A DNA stretch of 8,830 nucleotides, taken from assembly GCA_937915835.1 (NCBI GenBank), contig CALGHA010000030.1, positions 1 to 8,830 on the forward strand, written 5' to 3'. Under the pieces are notes generated by a model, which was not told where the DNA came from, did no database searches, and saw only the letters and a program-made list of their open reading frames with translations. This stretch comes from an uncultured Fretibacterium sp. (GTDB lineage Bacteria; Synergistota; Synergistia; Synergistales; Aminobacteriaceae). The position numbers and the translations under genes are program-made. Of this stretch, positions 1 to 6,916 are shown piece after piece (position 1 is the first letter of the stretch; each line of letters opens with the position of its first letter).

Positions 1-46
1 TGTAGCGAGCCGGGATTTGGCGGCTGTGTAAGAGAGTGAAAGTTTG

Positions 47-77
47 TCCCCCGTTTCGTTACATTGCGGGGGATTTT
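47..77 (+). terminator. Hairpin, possible rho-independent terminator
   Basis: A perfect 7-bp GC-rich stem (TCCCCCG at 47-53 pairing with CGGGGGA at 67-73) encloses a 13-nt loop and is followed on the plus strand by TTTTAAT. The short T-run favours termination of a plus-strand transcript entering from the left. Read on the minus strand the same stem has no T-tract, but it overlaps the stop codon of the SGNH-like gene (59-61) and could stabilise that mRNA's 3' end. The T-run is weak, so terminator function is an inference. Confidence 0.45.
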
Positions 78-934
78 AATACTGCGGCAATAATTTCTTC
101 TCTATGCTGCTCAAGAATTTCTTTTTTGAAGTGTACTCCGTCTCTAAACCAATCTTCAGGATAATACACAATTCTTTCTATGAAATCTCCGAGAATATCT
201 TCAAACCCATTATTCTTTACGTCTTGCTTAAAATTTTCCAAGTCATGATTTTCGAGAATGTCTTTAACAGGAAGAGGATAAACGTAAAGTTTCACGTTAT
301 GTTCTCTGCATAATTCCCGCATCTTGTTTAGATAAATAATCGCTGTTCGTGATAATCTTCGTATATATTTTCTCTCAGGCTTAGACTGAACATGAAGAAG
401 ATATTGACGCATAAAAATATTATTATTCAGCAAGAAAGTTTTTACATACCCATTTGTTACGAAAAATTTGCCGAATTTCTGATAAAGCATCTCGCGTGTT
501 TCAGCTTCAATTAAATTCATATTTCCATTATTCATGAAGGGGATTACGAAATATTGATACGTGAAATTCAAGTTTAAGTCATTGCCTAAGGTTTGAGGGA
601 GTATCATGTAATAAACTTCTTTTGTCTGTGGATTATGTTCAAGATACTTTTTCATTAATAAATAAGTTCCGCAAGGTGTTATCGCTTGATTACAGCCCAA
701 ATGTGAAAAATTCCCGCTGTCTTTATCCTGAGGCCATATTTGATTACAAACGCTGTCTCCAAGAATTACGAAAGGACGGCCCGAATTATGCTCAGCTTTC
801 TCTATTACGTAAAATACTTCACCAGCGAGGCCTGTGAGATTAGACGAGAAGCAAAGTAAAATCAAGTAAACGAGAAAAATAGAAACTGTTGACGTAAGAA
901 TTATCAGTGAAAGTTTTGCGATAAATTTTCTCAT
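59..934 (-). CDS. Membrane-anchored SGNH-like protein, probable partner of the MBOAT O-acyltransferase
   Basis: This 291-residue protein starts with an uncleaved-looking signal anchor (hydrophobic residues about 8-30), so the rest should lie outside the cytoplasmic membrane. A GDS triad (G59-D60-S61) follows a hydrophobic strand, as in SGNH block I. A GND is found at 117-119, and a late D265-G-V-H268 matches the block V D-x-x-H that supplies Asp and His of the catalytic triad. The length and N-terminal anchor recall DltD/AlgJ-type accessory proteins, and the gene lies 9 nt downstream of an MBOAT gene. A GAGGT Shine-Dalgarno site (941-945) overlaps the end of that gene and is 6 nt from the ATG, fixing the start and suggesting coupled translation. 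From family knowledge the role would be transfer or removal of an O-acyl group on a surface polymer. The polymer is unknown and overall family similarity is weak, so the triad assignment is tentative. Confidence 0.72.
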   Translation of the reverse strand: MRKFIAKLSLIILTSTVSIFLVYLILLCFSSNLTGLAGEVFYVIEKAEHNSGRPFVILGDSVCNQIWPQDKDSGNFSHLGCNQAITPCGTYLLMKKYLEHNPQTKEVYYMILPQTLGNDLNLNFTYQYFVIPFMNNGNMNLIEAETREMLYQKFGKFFVTNGYVKTFLLNNNIFMRQYLLHVQSKPERKYIRRLSRTAIIYLNKMRELCREHNVKLYVYPLPVKDILENHDLENFKQDVKNNGFEDILGDFIERIVYYPEDWFRDGVHFKKEILEQHREEIIAAVLKSPAM

Positions 935-943
935 TCTCTGACC

Positions 944-2389
944 TCAAAACTGGAAGTAAACGAAACTTGCATTAGTTACAACGAAATTTGAATACACAAC
1001 AAATATTGTCATAGCGATAACGTTATAAACCAGCCATCGAGAGAAAATATTTAACGATGAAATTTTCGCGGGTATATCAAGTTTCAACGATAAGAAATCA
1101 TATAATGCAAGAATACTCCCAACTATAAGCATTAATACTAAAGTACGTTTCAATCCTCCAAAGCCTTTAGCTGTAAGAATATATTCTCTGAGATTAGGCA
1201 GGCCGTCAAAAATATGAGTAAATACGTATAATGCTTCACTGAGACTATTTGCCCGAAAGAACACCCAAGCGAACATGCAAAACGTAAACGTCATCAAAAC
1301 TCTCACAAGCCAAATTATCCCGTGAGGTTCATTATGTTTACCCTTCGTGAAAAAGTTCTCGACGATTTGCGCGGCTCCGTGAACTGCTCCCCAGATTACG
1401 AACGTGAAATTTGCTCCGTGCCATAAGCCAGAAATTATGAACGTAATCATCAAGTTCAAGTTATGCCGAAATTTCCCGCACCGATTGCCGCCTAATGGAA
1501 TATATACGTAATCCCTGAACCATGTAGACAACGAAATATGCCACCGGCTCCAGAACTCACGAATACTCGCCGAGAAATAAGGACTTCTGAAATTCTCCAT
1601 TAAGTCAATCCCGAATAATTTTGCACAGCCCCGAGCAATGTCAGAATATCCTGAGAAGTCGCAGTAAATTTGTATTGTGAAGAAAAAAATTGCCAGCATG
1701 AACGCGAAGCCTCTAAAGCTGTAGACATCGTTAAAAACTCTATCGACATAAACAGCGAGAACGTCAGCAATACATAATTTCTTGAAGAAGCCCCAAGTCA
1801 TTAACTTCATCCCGTAAGTCGCCTTGTCATAATCAAACTCGTGATGAGCTTTAATCTGAGGCAATAAATTATTCGTACGTTCAATTGGTCCAGCCACTAA
1901 CTGAGGGAAAAATGAGATAAACGCCGCGTAATTTCCGAAGTGTCGTTCAGCTTGCGTTACTCCCCTGTAAACGTCGATAACATACGCTAAAGTCTGGAAC
2001 GTGTAAAATGATATTCCAACCGGTAAAAGTAATTTTAGCGTCGTCGGATGAAGCTGAATTGCAAAGAGTGATAAAAATTTCGTCAGGCTCTCCGTGAAAA
2101 AGTTAAAGTATTTGAAGACGAATAAAACTCCTAAGCATGATATTAGCGTAATCGTGAGAATGAATTTCTTGGCTCTCGTATTATCATGAAAACGTTCAAG
2201 TAAAAGCGCCGCAAAATATGATATTACCGTCGTGAAAAGGATTAACACAACATACTTCACATTCCAGCTCATGTAGAACCAGTAACTTGATATGAGAATT
2301 ACAAACCATCTGAAACGATGAGGCAATGCCCAGTAAAGCGCAAAGACAATGGGCAAAAATACTCCGAACTGCCAGGAATTAAATAACAT
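944..2389 (-). CDS. MBOAT family membrane O-acyltransferase (AlgI/DltB-like)
   Basis: A polytopic membrane protein of 481 residues with the hallmarks of the AlgI/PatA branch of MBOAT enzymes. These include an N-terminal MLFNSW start, a PVGISFYTFQ segment, FFPQLVAGPIER, REFWSRWHISLS, WFRDYVYIPLGG, and an SGLWHGANF motif whose His (H324 from the ATG) matches the essential MBOAT histidine. These enzymes move an acyl group, usually acetyl, from a cytoplasmic donor across the membrane for O-acylation of polysaccharides or cell-wall polymers. The downstream SGNH-like gene is the expected partner. An in-frame GTG at 2398 would add three residues, but it lies inside the Shine-Dalgarno sequence. The ATG at 2387-2389 has GAGGT seven bases upstream and gives the family's standard N-terminus. 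No polymer biosynthesis gene is in view, so the substrate cannot be named. Confidence 0.93.
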   Translation of the reverse strand: MLFNSWQFGVFLPIVFALYWALPHRFRWFVILISSYWFYMSWNVKYVVLILFTTVISYFAALLLERFHDNTRAKKFILTITLISCLGVLFVFKYFNFFTESLTKFLSLFAIQLHPTTLKLLLPVGISFYTFQTLAYVIDVYRGVTQAERHFGNYAAFISFFPQLVAGPIERTNNLLPQIKAHHEFDYDKATYGMKLMTWGFFKKLCIADVLAVYVDRVFNDVYSFRGFAFMLAIFFFTIQIYCDFSGYSDIARGCAKLFGIDLMENFRSPYFSASIREFWSRWHISLSTWFRDYVYIPLGGNRCGKFRHNLNLMITFIISGLWHGANFTFVIWGAVHGAAQIVENFFTKGKHNEPHGIIWLVRVLMTFTFCMFAWVFFRANSLSEALYVFTHIFDGLPNLREYILTAKGFGGLKRTLVLMLIVGSILALYDFLSLKLDIPAKISSLNIFSRWLVYNVIAMTIFVVYSNFVVTNASFVYFQF

Positions 2390-2396
2390 TTCCGGC

Positions 2397-2401
2397 ACCT
2401 C
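2397..2401 (-). promoter_or_regulatory. Ribosome binding site that decides the MBOAT start
   Basis: Read on the minus strand this is GAGGT, with a 7-nt spacer to the ATG at 2389. It overlaps the in-frame GTG at 2398-2396, which therefore cannot be the start used with this site. Confidence 0.75.
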
Positions 2402-2466
2402 GATAAATTTTTTGTGGTAAAATAAAAGTTTGAAGAGTTAAGAATTTAAGGCAAAAATTTAGGCTA

Positions 2467-2514
2467 TGAGCGTTGAGCGTTGAGCGTTGAGCGTTGAGCG
2501 TTGAGCGTTGAGCG
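2467..2514. repeat. Heptanucleotide tandem repeat, about 6.9 copies
   Basis: Six perfect copies of TGAGCGT plus a six-base partial copy run without interruption for 48 bp. The unit length is not a multiple of three and the plus-strand reading meets TGA stops, so the array is not coding. It lies directly downstream of the -10 box of the minus-strand promoter, with the predicted start point inside its last copy. It should therefore form the beginning of the MBOAT mRNA leader, read there as a CTCAACG-type repeat. Perfect short arrays of this kind are prone to copy-number change by slippage. An effect on expression is an inference. Confidence 0.95.
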
Positions 2515-2515
2515 A

Positions 2516-2544
2516 ATTGTACAGGTAAATTCAGTCGTTGTCAA
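2516..2544 (-). promoter_or_regulatory. Sigma70-type promoter for the MBOAT/SGNH operon
   Basis: On the minus strand TTGACA (2539-2544) is followed by a 17-bp spacer and TACAAT (2516-2521), a full-consensus -35 and a five-of-six -10 at ideal spacing. The predicted start near 2509-2510 gives a leader of about 120 nt before the ATG at 2389. It is the strongest promoter match I found in the intergenic region. Confidence 0.82.
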
Positions 2545-2599
2545 CTTTTCTTGTCTCCTTTCTTGGGATTTTTCGCGTAAATTTTATCACATGATTTCT

Positions 2600-2627
2600 T
2601 TGATTAATAATTTTCACAAGCTATAAT
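2600..2627 (+). promoter_or_regulatory. Sigma70-type promoter for the LprI-like/R-M operon
   Basis: TTGATT (2600-2605), a 16-bp spacer and a perfect TATAAT (2622-2627) precede the LprI-like gene. The predicted start is near 2634, leaving a leader of about 27 nt that contains the Shine-Dalgarno site. The -35 matches four of six consensus positions. Confidence 0.65.
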
Positions 2628-2645
2628 TCATGAAAAATTTTCACA
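2609..2645 (+). promoter_or_regulatory. Possible operator: direct repeats and palindrome around the promoter start point
   Basis: The decamer AATTTTCACA occurs at 2609-2618 and again at 2636-2645, bracketing the -10 box. The second copy overlaps a perfect palindrome, TGAAAA-A-TTTTCA (2631-2643), at the predicted transcription start. Such placement suits a repressor site. In AT-rich DNA these matches can also arise by chance, and no regulator gene is in the window. Confidence 0.3.
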
Positions 2646-2647
2646 TC

Positions 2648-2653
2648 GGAGGT
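2648..2653 (+). promoter_or_regulatory. Ribosome binding site of the LprI-like gene
   Basis: GGAGGT, a full-strength Shine-Dalgarno match, with a 7-nt spacer to the ATG at 2661. It is the only strong start signal between the plus-strand promoter and the R-M gene, so it may also feed translation of that gene through coupling. Confidence 0.85.
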
Positions 2654-2660
2654 TTTAATC

Positions 2661-3452
2661 ATGAAACGTTTATTTGCAGTCTTAACATTAATATTCTTAA
2701 TCGCCGCTCCGGCTTTCGCTTTGAGTGATGCCGAATATCTCAAGATGAAACGGAATTACCCAAAATTCGCACGTTCCGACCGAAATTTAACACGAGTATG
2801 GAACGAACTTAAAAAGGATTTATCGACAAAAAATTTCAAGGAGCTCCAGAAAAACCAGCGCGAATGGATAGCTAAGGGACGTGATGATGCCGCAAATGAA
2901 TATATGGATATGGGATATTCCCGCGTTGAAGCCTATATAGCAGCAACAAATGACAGAGCTGAAGCACTGCCACAAATTGCCGCCGACATCAAACAGGGAA
3001 TTTATGATGAAACCGAACGCCCTAAAACTTCACGCACAACTCCACGAGTGAAAGAGCCTGAACCTGAATACAACGACGATGATAATAATGATGACGATGA
3101 AAATGACGACAATCGCGGCGAAATCGAAGAAGAACACTTTGACGGTGAAACTTTTGCCGGGAATTACTCACGCAGAGACAAAAACGCGTTCATGACCGTA
3201 ATCATAACCGACGATGACACAATGGAAGCTGAAGCCGTAATCAGCACTCAATATCCAGAAACAACTTGGAAGGCTCGCGGCTGGATTGATGAAAATGTTC
3301 TTGAGCTCTCGGATGAGAATTACAGCAGATGCCAGGTAACTCTAACTTTTTCTAGTAACAGCGTCAAAGTTGAAGCAACAAAGTCCGAAGATTGGCAGGA
3401 AGTTTTAGGCGAGGACGTTGACCTCTCAGGAACTTACACACGAAGCAAATAA
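2661..3452 (+). CDS. Exported LprI-like (DUF1311) protein with acidic linker and C-terminal beta-rich domain
   Basis: A 263-residue protein with a clear signal peptide: K2-R3, a hydrophobic core, and probable cleavage after A-F-A at residue 20. Residues about 22-103 resemble the lysozyme-inhibitor LprI-like N-terminal domain (DUF1311), with a helix pair and the family-style LQKNQREWIAKGRDD segment (62-76). The cysteines common in this family are missing; the only Cys is C224. Residues about 131-160 form a D/N/E-rich low-complexity linker. Residues about 163-263 look like one beta-rich domain whose first and last strands are similar (AGNYSR 166-171 and SGTYTR 256-261), as in a small closed barrel. 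I do not recognise that domain. The protein should act outside the cytoplasm; lysozyme inhibition is known for some relatives but not shown here. Its stop overlaps the R-M start. Confidence 0.8.
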   Translation: MKRLFAVLTLIFLIAAPAFALSDAEYLKMKRNYPKFARSDRNLTRVWNELKKDLSTKNFKELQKNQREWIAKGRDDAANEYMDMGYSRVEAYIAATNDRAEALPQIAADIKQGIYDETERPKTSRTTPRVKEPEPEYNDDDNNDDDENDDNRGEIEEEHFDGETFAGNYSRRDKNAFMTVIITDDDTMEAEAVISTQYPETTWKARGWIDENVLELSDENYSRCQVTLTFSSNSVKVEATKSEDWQEVLGEDVDLSGTYTRSK

Positions 3453-6400
3453 TGTACTCACTTGATGAAATCTTCAGGGGAAGCACTCACAAATCTTCTG
3501 TGTTCTCCTCTGAAGCTGTTAATTTCCTCGAAGCCCAGATTTACACGAAGAATTTACGAGGCTCCGAAGTCCCGCACGTTAAATGCCAAATCCGAAATAA
3601 AGAAGTCAGATTAAATCCCGAAGAGGCAGTACGTCAACTCTATGTTTATACGCTAATTCACGATTACGGCTATCCTCCCGAAAAAATTAGGCTCGAACAT
3701 CAAATAACTTTTGGACGCGAGAAAAAACGTGCTGACATCGTAATTCTCAACGAGACGGAATATATCATCATCGAGGTCAAGAAACCGAAATTGCTCGACG
3801 GAAAAGAACAGCTCAAATCATATTGCAACGCTACGGGAGCATTAATTGGAGTTTGGACGAACGGACAGGAAATTTCTTATTATCACCGCAAAGATCCGAA
3901 TATATTCGAGAGCATTGATGACATTCCGAAGTCAACCGAAACACTTGACTACATTTTAAGCCGACGCTGGACAATCGAAGACTTATCACAAAAAGATAAA
4001 TTAATCCATGAGAGACGAACGCTTAAAGGTTTAATCGAAGAGATGGAAAATGACGTTCTCGCTAATGCCGGAGTTGATGCGTTTGAAGAAGTCTTCAAGC
4101 TGATTTTCACGAAATTATACGACGAAATGCAGAGCGGAAGGGACAAATCACGCTTCCTTGAGTTCAGGAATTACGGCAGCACTGACAAGAAAAATGATGA
4201 GAAGGCTGAAGAGAGGCTTAAACATAACCTTGATAATCTCTTCAATCGGGCAAAAGCATATTGGCCGGGAGTTTTTGGCGAGAACGAAACTTTTTCATTA
4301 ACTCCGTCGCATTTGGCCGTATGTGTTTCAGCTTTACAGGACGTGAAATTATTCAACTCTAACTTAGAAGTCGTTGATGACGCGTTCGAATACCTCATGA
4401 ATAAGTCTCAAAAGGGGGAAAAAGGCCAATTCTTTACGCCTCGTTACGTGATTGATATGTGCGTTCAGATGCTTAACCCTTCGGAAGACGAGAGCATGAT
4501 TGATACTGCGGCTGGGTCGTGCGGATTTCCAGTTCACACGATGTTTTACGTCTGGAAGAAAATTTTAGCGAGCAGGGGACTTCATCAGAGCCATTTGTTT
4601 ACAGCCGAGAAGAAGCCGCCTGAATGTGAAGATTACGTGAAAAATAAAGTCTTCGCAATCGACTTTGACGAAAAGGCCGTACGAGTTGCCCGAACTCTTA
4701 ATCTCATAGCTGGAGACGGACGAACAAACGTTCTTCATCTTAATACTCTTGACTATGACCGCTGGGAAGAAACGGTAAAGCCTAAATCTTGGCAGAAGGC
4801 TTACAGTGAAGGCTGGCTGAGATTTACGGATTTTTGTGAGGACGAGGAGAGCTATAAAAATTTCACGTTCGATATTGTTATGGCTAATCCTCCATTTGCG
4901 GGCGACATTAAGGAAGATAAAATCCTCAGGAAATACGAACTCGCTAAAAACTCAAAAGGTGATTACGTCAGCAAAATTGGCCGGGATATTTTATTCATTG
5001 AACGAAACCTGCAATTCCTCAAACCCGGCGGAAGAATGGCAATAATTCTCCCTCAAGGACGCTTCAACAATTCCAGCGACAAATACATTCGCGATTTCAT
5101 CTCCGAACAGTGCCGAATACTCGCGGTTATCGGGCTTCATGTCAACGTCTTCAAGCCTCATACAGGAACAAAGACTTCAGTTTTGCTAGTTCAGAAATGG
5201 GATGATGTCTTGTGCCCTCGTAAAGAAGATTACCCAATTTTCACGGCGGCAATGCAGAAACCAGGAAAAGACAACTCCGGCGATAAAATTTACGTGAAAG
5301 GCCCCGACGGACGAAACTTAACCGACAAGAACGGGCATTTAATCGTCGAACATGACTTGTTCAATCATGAAGGCTTAACTCAGGACGGAATAGCCGAAGC
5401 ATTTATCGAGTTTGCAAAACGTGAGGGCTTAAGTTTTTTCGGTGATGCCCGTCCGTGTGAAGTGAATTTGCCGGATGGGCTTGAATATTCTGAAGTTATG
5501 TTGAGTGAGATAACATCTGCGGGCCGTCTTGATGCTGAATACTTCTCGAAGCAAAATATTTTTCTTCATGCAAAACTTGAGGCTATCGGATCAAGGACGA
5601 TTGCAGATTACGGGGGCTATCTTGATTGCAGTGCGTTTTATCCTTCTGTGGCGGATTATTACAGCAATGACAGAACTAATAATATTCCATTCATAAGGGT
5701 AAACGAGATTAACGGCGGGATGATTAACATCACAGATGCTACAGTTTTCTTGCCGGAGAAAATACTCAAGGCTAACAGTAAAACGATGGCTCTTGCATAT
5801 CCCGGCGACATCGTCATAGCGAAGGGCGGAACTATCGCGAAAGTTGGACTTGTTACGGAAGATTTCCCCGTCTACGCAACGTGCAGAGACGTTATTATTC
5901 TTCGGACTGATAGATTACACGACATCAATAAATTTTTCCTATGGGGATTTCTTTACAGCTCTTACGGCAGAGGTATTCTCATGAGGTCAGCAAGCCAGAC
6001 AATACAACCGCATTTGACGCTTCCAGCTATACTCGCGATAAAAATTCCTGACATCATAACAATACAGCCGGAAATAGAGAAATTGTATAAACTTTCTGTG
6101 AACATGAAGAGGGAAGCTGATGAACTTTACTCTGACGCACAAGCCCAGCTCACACACGCTTTACACTTCGATACTTTCGAAATCTCACAGGCCAATACAG
6201 CAATAATTTCTTTCTCGAAAATGTTCGATGCCGGACGTTATGATGCTGAGTATTTTATGCCTAAGTATGAAGATTATTTGCGGCTTCTGGCAACGTTTGA
6301 AACTACAACAATTCCTGATGAGTTTTATGTGTATAAGAACAGCGGTGTGAACTATTCGGAGACTTCTCAAGATGTCGGCGTGATAAAGACTAAACAACTC

Positions 6401-6916
6401 ACGAACAGGGGTATTAACACGGAGGGCGTAGAGAGCTGGTTTGACAATGACGCTTGCGCTAACAGCACGTTTTTGCGCTTGGGGGATGTAGTTTTTGCGT
6501 CGATGGGAGTCGGCTCGCTCGGCAAGGTCAGCTTGTTCGATTACGATGGGCCTCAACGCTTCGTAACTGACTCCACCTTGAAGATATACCGTGCGAAAGA
6601 AGGGGCACGAGTTAAGCCTGAAGTCTTGTGCTTGTTCTTGCAGTCGGAAATTGGCCAGGAGATAATTTACCGTTATGTTGTTGGCAGCACCGGTATCATT
6701 AACATTTACGATAGAGACATTGCGACAATTCCCATTCCCATTTTTGACGAGAAAACACAAAATGATATTGCCGAAAACGTCCAGAAGTCTTTTATTTTGC
6801 GTCGAAAGTCTGAAAAGTTGATTGATATTGCTGTTCGTGCTGTTGAGCTTGCAATTGAGCATGATGAAAATTTTGCGATGAATTATATTTTGAGTGAGGA
6901 GGAAAAAATTTCATGA
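3452..6916 (+). CDS. Single-chain restriction-modification-specificity enzyme (type IIB/IIG-like, HsdR_N + HsdM + HsdS fusion)
   Basis: This 1154-residue protein combines all three R-M activities. Residues about 50-150 form an HsdR N-terminal-type PD-(D/E)xK nuclease domain: E82, D95, E108-V-K110, then Q120-x-x-x-Y124, the QxxxY motif of type I nucleases. Residues about 200-600 are an HsdM-like gamma-class N6-adenine methyltransferase: GQFFTPRYV (325-333), AdoMet motif I D351-TAAGSCG-F359 and catalytic NPPF (479-482). Residues about 670-1154 are HsdS-like: two target-recognition modules, each opened by AGRxDAEYF (690-698 and 927-935) and closed by a long helix (about 877-900 and 1110-1133). 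No helicase or ATPase motifs are present, so cleavage should not need translocation. The architecture matches single-chain enzymes such as AloI. The start overlaps the preceding stop (TAATG) with no good Shine-Dalgarno site, so translation probably depends on reinitiation. The frame is intact, with no sign of decay. Confidence 0.92.
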   Translation: MYSLDEIFRGSTHKSSVFSSEAVNFLEAQIYTKNLRGSEVPHVKCQIRNKEVRLNPEEAVRQLYVYTLIHDYGYPPEKIRLEHQITFGREKKRADIVILNETEYIIIEVKKPKLLDGKEQLKSYCNATGALIGVWTNGQEISYYHRKDPNIFESIDDIPKSTETLDYILSRRWTIEDLSQKDKLIHERRTLKGLIEEMENDVLANAGVDAFEEVFKLIFTKLYDEMQSGRDKSRFLEFRNYGSTDKKNDEKAEERLKHNLDNLFNRAKAYWPGVFGENETFSLTPSHLAVCVSALQDVKLFNSNLEVVDDAFEYLMNKSQKGEKGQFFTPRYVIDMCVQMLNPSEDESMIDTAAGSCGFPVHTMFYVWKKILASRGLHQSHLFTAEKKPPECEDYVKNKVFAIDFDEKAVRVARTLNLIAGDGRTNVLHLNTLDYDRWEETVKPKSWQKAYSEGWLRFTDFCEDEESYKNFTFDIVMANPPFAGDIKEDKILRKYELAKNSKGDYVSKIGRDILFIERNLQFLKPGGRMAIILPQGRFNNSSDKYIRDFISEQCRILAVIGLHVNVFKPHTGTKTSVLLVQKWDDVLCPRKEDYPIFTAAMQKPGKDNSGDKIYVKGPDGRNLTDKNGHLIVEHDLFNHEGLTQDGIAEAFIEFAKREGLSFFGDARPCEVNLPDGLEYSEVMLSEITSAGRLDAEYFSKQNIFLHAKLEAIGSRTIADYGGYLDCSAFYPSVADYYSNDRTNNIPFIRVNEINGGMINITDATVFLPEKILKANSKTMALAYPGDIVIAKGGTIAKVGLVTEDFPVYATCRDVIILRTDRLHDINKFFLWGFLYSSYGRGILMRSASQTIQPHLTLPAILAIKIPDIITIQPEIEKLYKLSVNMKREADELYSDAQAQLTHALHFDTFEISQANTAIISFSKMFDAGRYDAEYFMPKYEDYLRLLATFETTTIPDEFYVYKNSGVNYSETSQDVGVIKTKQLTNRGINTEGVESWFDNDACANSTFLRLGDVVFASMGVGSLGKVSLFDYDGPQRFVTDSTLKIYRAKEGARVKPEVLCLFLQSEIGQEIIYRYVVGSTGIINIYDRDIATIPIPIFDEKTQNDIAENVQKSFILRRKSEKLIDIAVRAVELAIEHDENFAMNYILSEEEKIS
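6896..6902 (+). promoter_or_regulatory. Ribosome binding site of the YbaK-family gene, inside the R-M gene
   Basis: GAGGAGG lies in the last codons of the R-M gene, 10 nt before the ATG at 6913. It supports that start and shows that the two genes are translated from one message. Confidence 0.75.

Noticed and set aside
1..39. Possible C-terminal end of a plus-strand gene at the left edge
   Set aside because: Two plus frames are open from the edge (stops ending at 31 and 39), followed by a hairpin at 47-73, which fits a gene end. The stretch is too short to choose a frame or product.
104..837. Plus-strand open frames of about 70 codons opposite the SGNH-like gene
   Set aside because: They are antisense to a gene with a good ribosome site and motif content, and they carry no convincing features of their own.
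2390..2398. GTG start at 2398 for the MBOAT gene
   Set aside because: The GTG is part of the GAGGTG Shine-Dalgarno sequence. The ATG at 2389 has proper spacing and gives the usual MLFNS start of AlgI-like proteins.
2467..2514. CRISPR-like or coding interpretation of the repeat array
   Set aside because: The units are 7 bp, directly adjacent and without spacers, and in-frame stops occur when read on the plus strand.
3949..4398. Minus-strand open frames of 65 and 75 codons opposite the R-M methyltransferase region
   Set aside because: Low-complexity Ser/Leu-rich translations opposite a conserved domain; typical antisense shadows.
6185..6862. 225-codon open frame antisense to the second recognition module
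   Set aside because: It lies wholly inside the well-supported R-M gene, has no recognisable domain, and its translation looks like a by-product of the sense codon pattern.
3452..6916. Reading the 1154-residue protein as an ordinary type I HsdM or HsdR
   Set aside because: It has nuclease, methyltransferase and recognition parts in one chain and lacks the HsdR helicase, so neither single-subunit label fits.
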